Source of the DNA: Parvularcula sp.
Lineage (GTDB): Bacteria > Pseudomonadota > Alphaproteobacteria > Caulobacterales > Parvularculaceae
Reading direction: 5' to 3'
Length of the DNA: 5,839 bases
Assembly: GCA_003506635.1 (NCBI GenBank)
Contig: DNZB01000127.1
Span: 2,207 to 8,045 of the forward strand
The stretch's first letter is position 1, and the number at the start of each line of letters is the position of its first letter. Positions 5,178 to 5,839 of this stretch are shown piece by piece. The position numbers and the translations under genes were made by a program. The notes below the pieces were generated by a model. It saw only the letters and a program-made list of their open reading frames with translations, was not told where the DNA came from and did not search any database.

Positions 5178-5839
5178 GTGAAGCGCTACAAGGCCTTCAT
5201 CAGCTATAGCTGGGCGGACAAGGAATGGGGCGCGTGGGCGCACAAGGCGCTTGAAACCTATGCGACGCCGAAGCCGCTCGCCGGCAAGCCGGGCTTGCAT
5301 GGGCCTGTGCCGGCGCGGCTTACGCCGATTTTCAAGGACCGCGAGGAAGAAGCGGCGGGCGCCGGGATCACCGCCTCGATTGAAGCGGCGATGGCGGCGT
5401 CAGACTTCCTGATTGTCATATGCTCGCCGACCTCGGCGCAGTCGAAATGGGTCAATCACGAAATCGCCTGGTTCAAGACGCGGCGCGATCCGTCGCGCGT
5501 CCTCGCGCTCGTCGTCGACGGCGAGCCCGGCGCCTCCTTCATTCCCGGGCGCGAGGCGGAGGAATGCTTTCCGAAGGCGCTCCTTTACAAGATCGGCCCC
5601 GATCTTCAGCCGACGGATGAAAAGGAGGACGTCCCCCTCGCCGCCGACGCGCGGAAAGCGGGCGACGGCAAGCGCGTCGCCAAGCTGAAGCTCGCTGCGG
5701 CGATGCTCGGCCTCGGCCTTGACGACCTCGTGCGCCGGGAAGAGCGCCGCCGCGCTGTCCGCCGGCGCCTCGTCACGGCGGCGCTCGCGGTCTTTTCGGT
5801 CTGGATGACCGGAAATACGTGGTTCGCAATCACGCAGCG
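5178..5839 (+). CDS. TIR-domain protein with a following transmembrane segment, partial (3' end outside window)
   Basis: The frame is open from GTG 5178 to the window end, giving 220 residues. Residues 1-115 are a TIR domain (TIR_2-like). It starts MKRYKAFISYSWADKEWGAW, followed by the LTPIFKDREEEAAGAGITASIEAAMAASDFLIVICSPTSAQSKWVNHEI region (48-96). Glu95 in W-V-N-H-E matches the glutamate that is catalytic in NAD-cleaving TIR domains. Conserved segments after it include VLALVVDGEPGASFIPGREAEECFPKAL (108-135). A basic stretch, RREERRRAVRRR (186-197), precedes a probable membrane helix at about 198-218. Relatives I recall carry repeat domains such as TPR or WD40 after the helix, but that part is not in the window. 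The start places FISY near residue 7, as in relatives. An in-frame GTG at 5100 is possible but gives an unconserved Pro/Ala-rich extension. The ribosome-binding site is weak. The role, perhaps signalling or antiphage defence, is inference. Confidence 0.85.
   Translation, partial: MKRYKAFISYSWADKEWGAWAHKALETYATPKPLAGKPGLHGPVPARLTPIFKDREEEAAGAGITASIEAAMAASDFLIVICSPTSAQSKWVNHEIAWFKTRRDPSRVLALVVDGEPGASFIPGREAEECFPKALLYKIGPDLQPTDEKEDVPLAADARKAGDGKRVAKLKLAAAMLGLGLDDLVRREERRRAVRRRLVTAALAVFSVWMTGNTWFAITQ

Overview
This 5.8 kb, GC-rich window reads as an alphaproteobacterial chromosome segment. The evidence is the order rplT–pheS–…–pheT, the sequence character of the PheS and PheT subunits, and a CATCCTGAGGAG…CGAAGGATG intergenic repeat of a type I recall as common in Alphaproteobacteria. 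The genus cannot be fixed from the sequence alone. Every gene I can support lies on the + strand.

Layout: (1) 1-224, the C-terminal part of ribosomal protein L20 (rplT). (2) 225-488, a non-coding leader. It holds two inverted copies of a 43-bp repeat (260-302 and 325-367), then a strong intrinsic terminator hairpin with a U-tract ending only 18 nt before the pheS start, plus an upstream segment that can form a competing antiterminator stem. (3) 489-4838, a tight four-gene block: pheS, a small secreted or lipid-anchored protein of unknown function, a DUF302 protein, and pheT. The gaps are 11, 1 and 9 nt, so one transcript is likely. PheS and PheT form the alpha2-beta2 phenylalanyl-tRNA synthetase; the two small genes lie between its subunit genes. 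(4) 4901-4976, a complete tRNA-Thr(CGU) with encoded CCA and a plausible promoter just upstream. (5) 5178 to the window end, the start of a TIR-domain protein with the conserved W-x3-E glutamate and a probable transmembrane segment after the TIR domain. The rest lies outside the window.

The first three quarters is translation housekeeping (L20, PheRS, tRNA-Thr). The most notable points are the probable attenuator before pheS that lacks an obvious Phe-rich leader peptide, the two-gene insertion splitting pheS from pheT, and the change from housekeeping to accessory content (TIR protein) immediately after the tRNA gene. I see no CRISPR array, integrase or insertion sequence.
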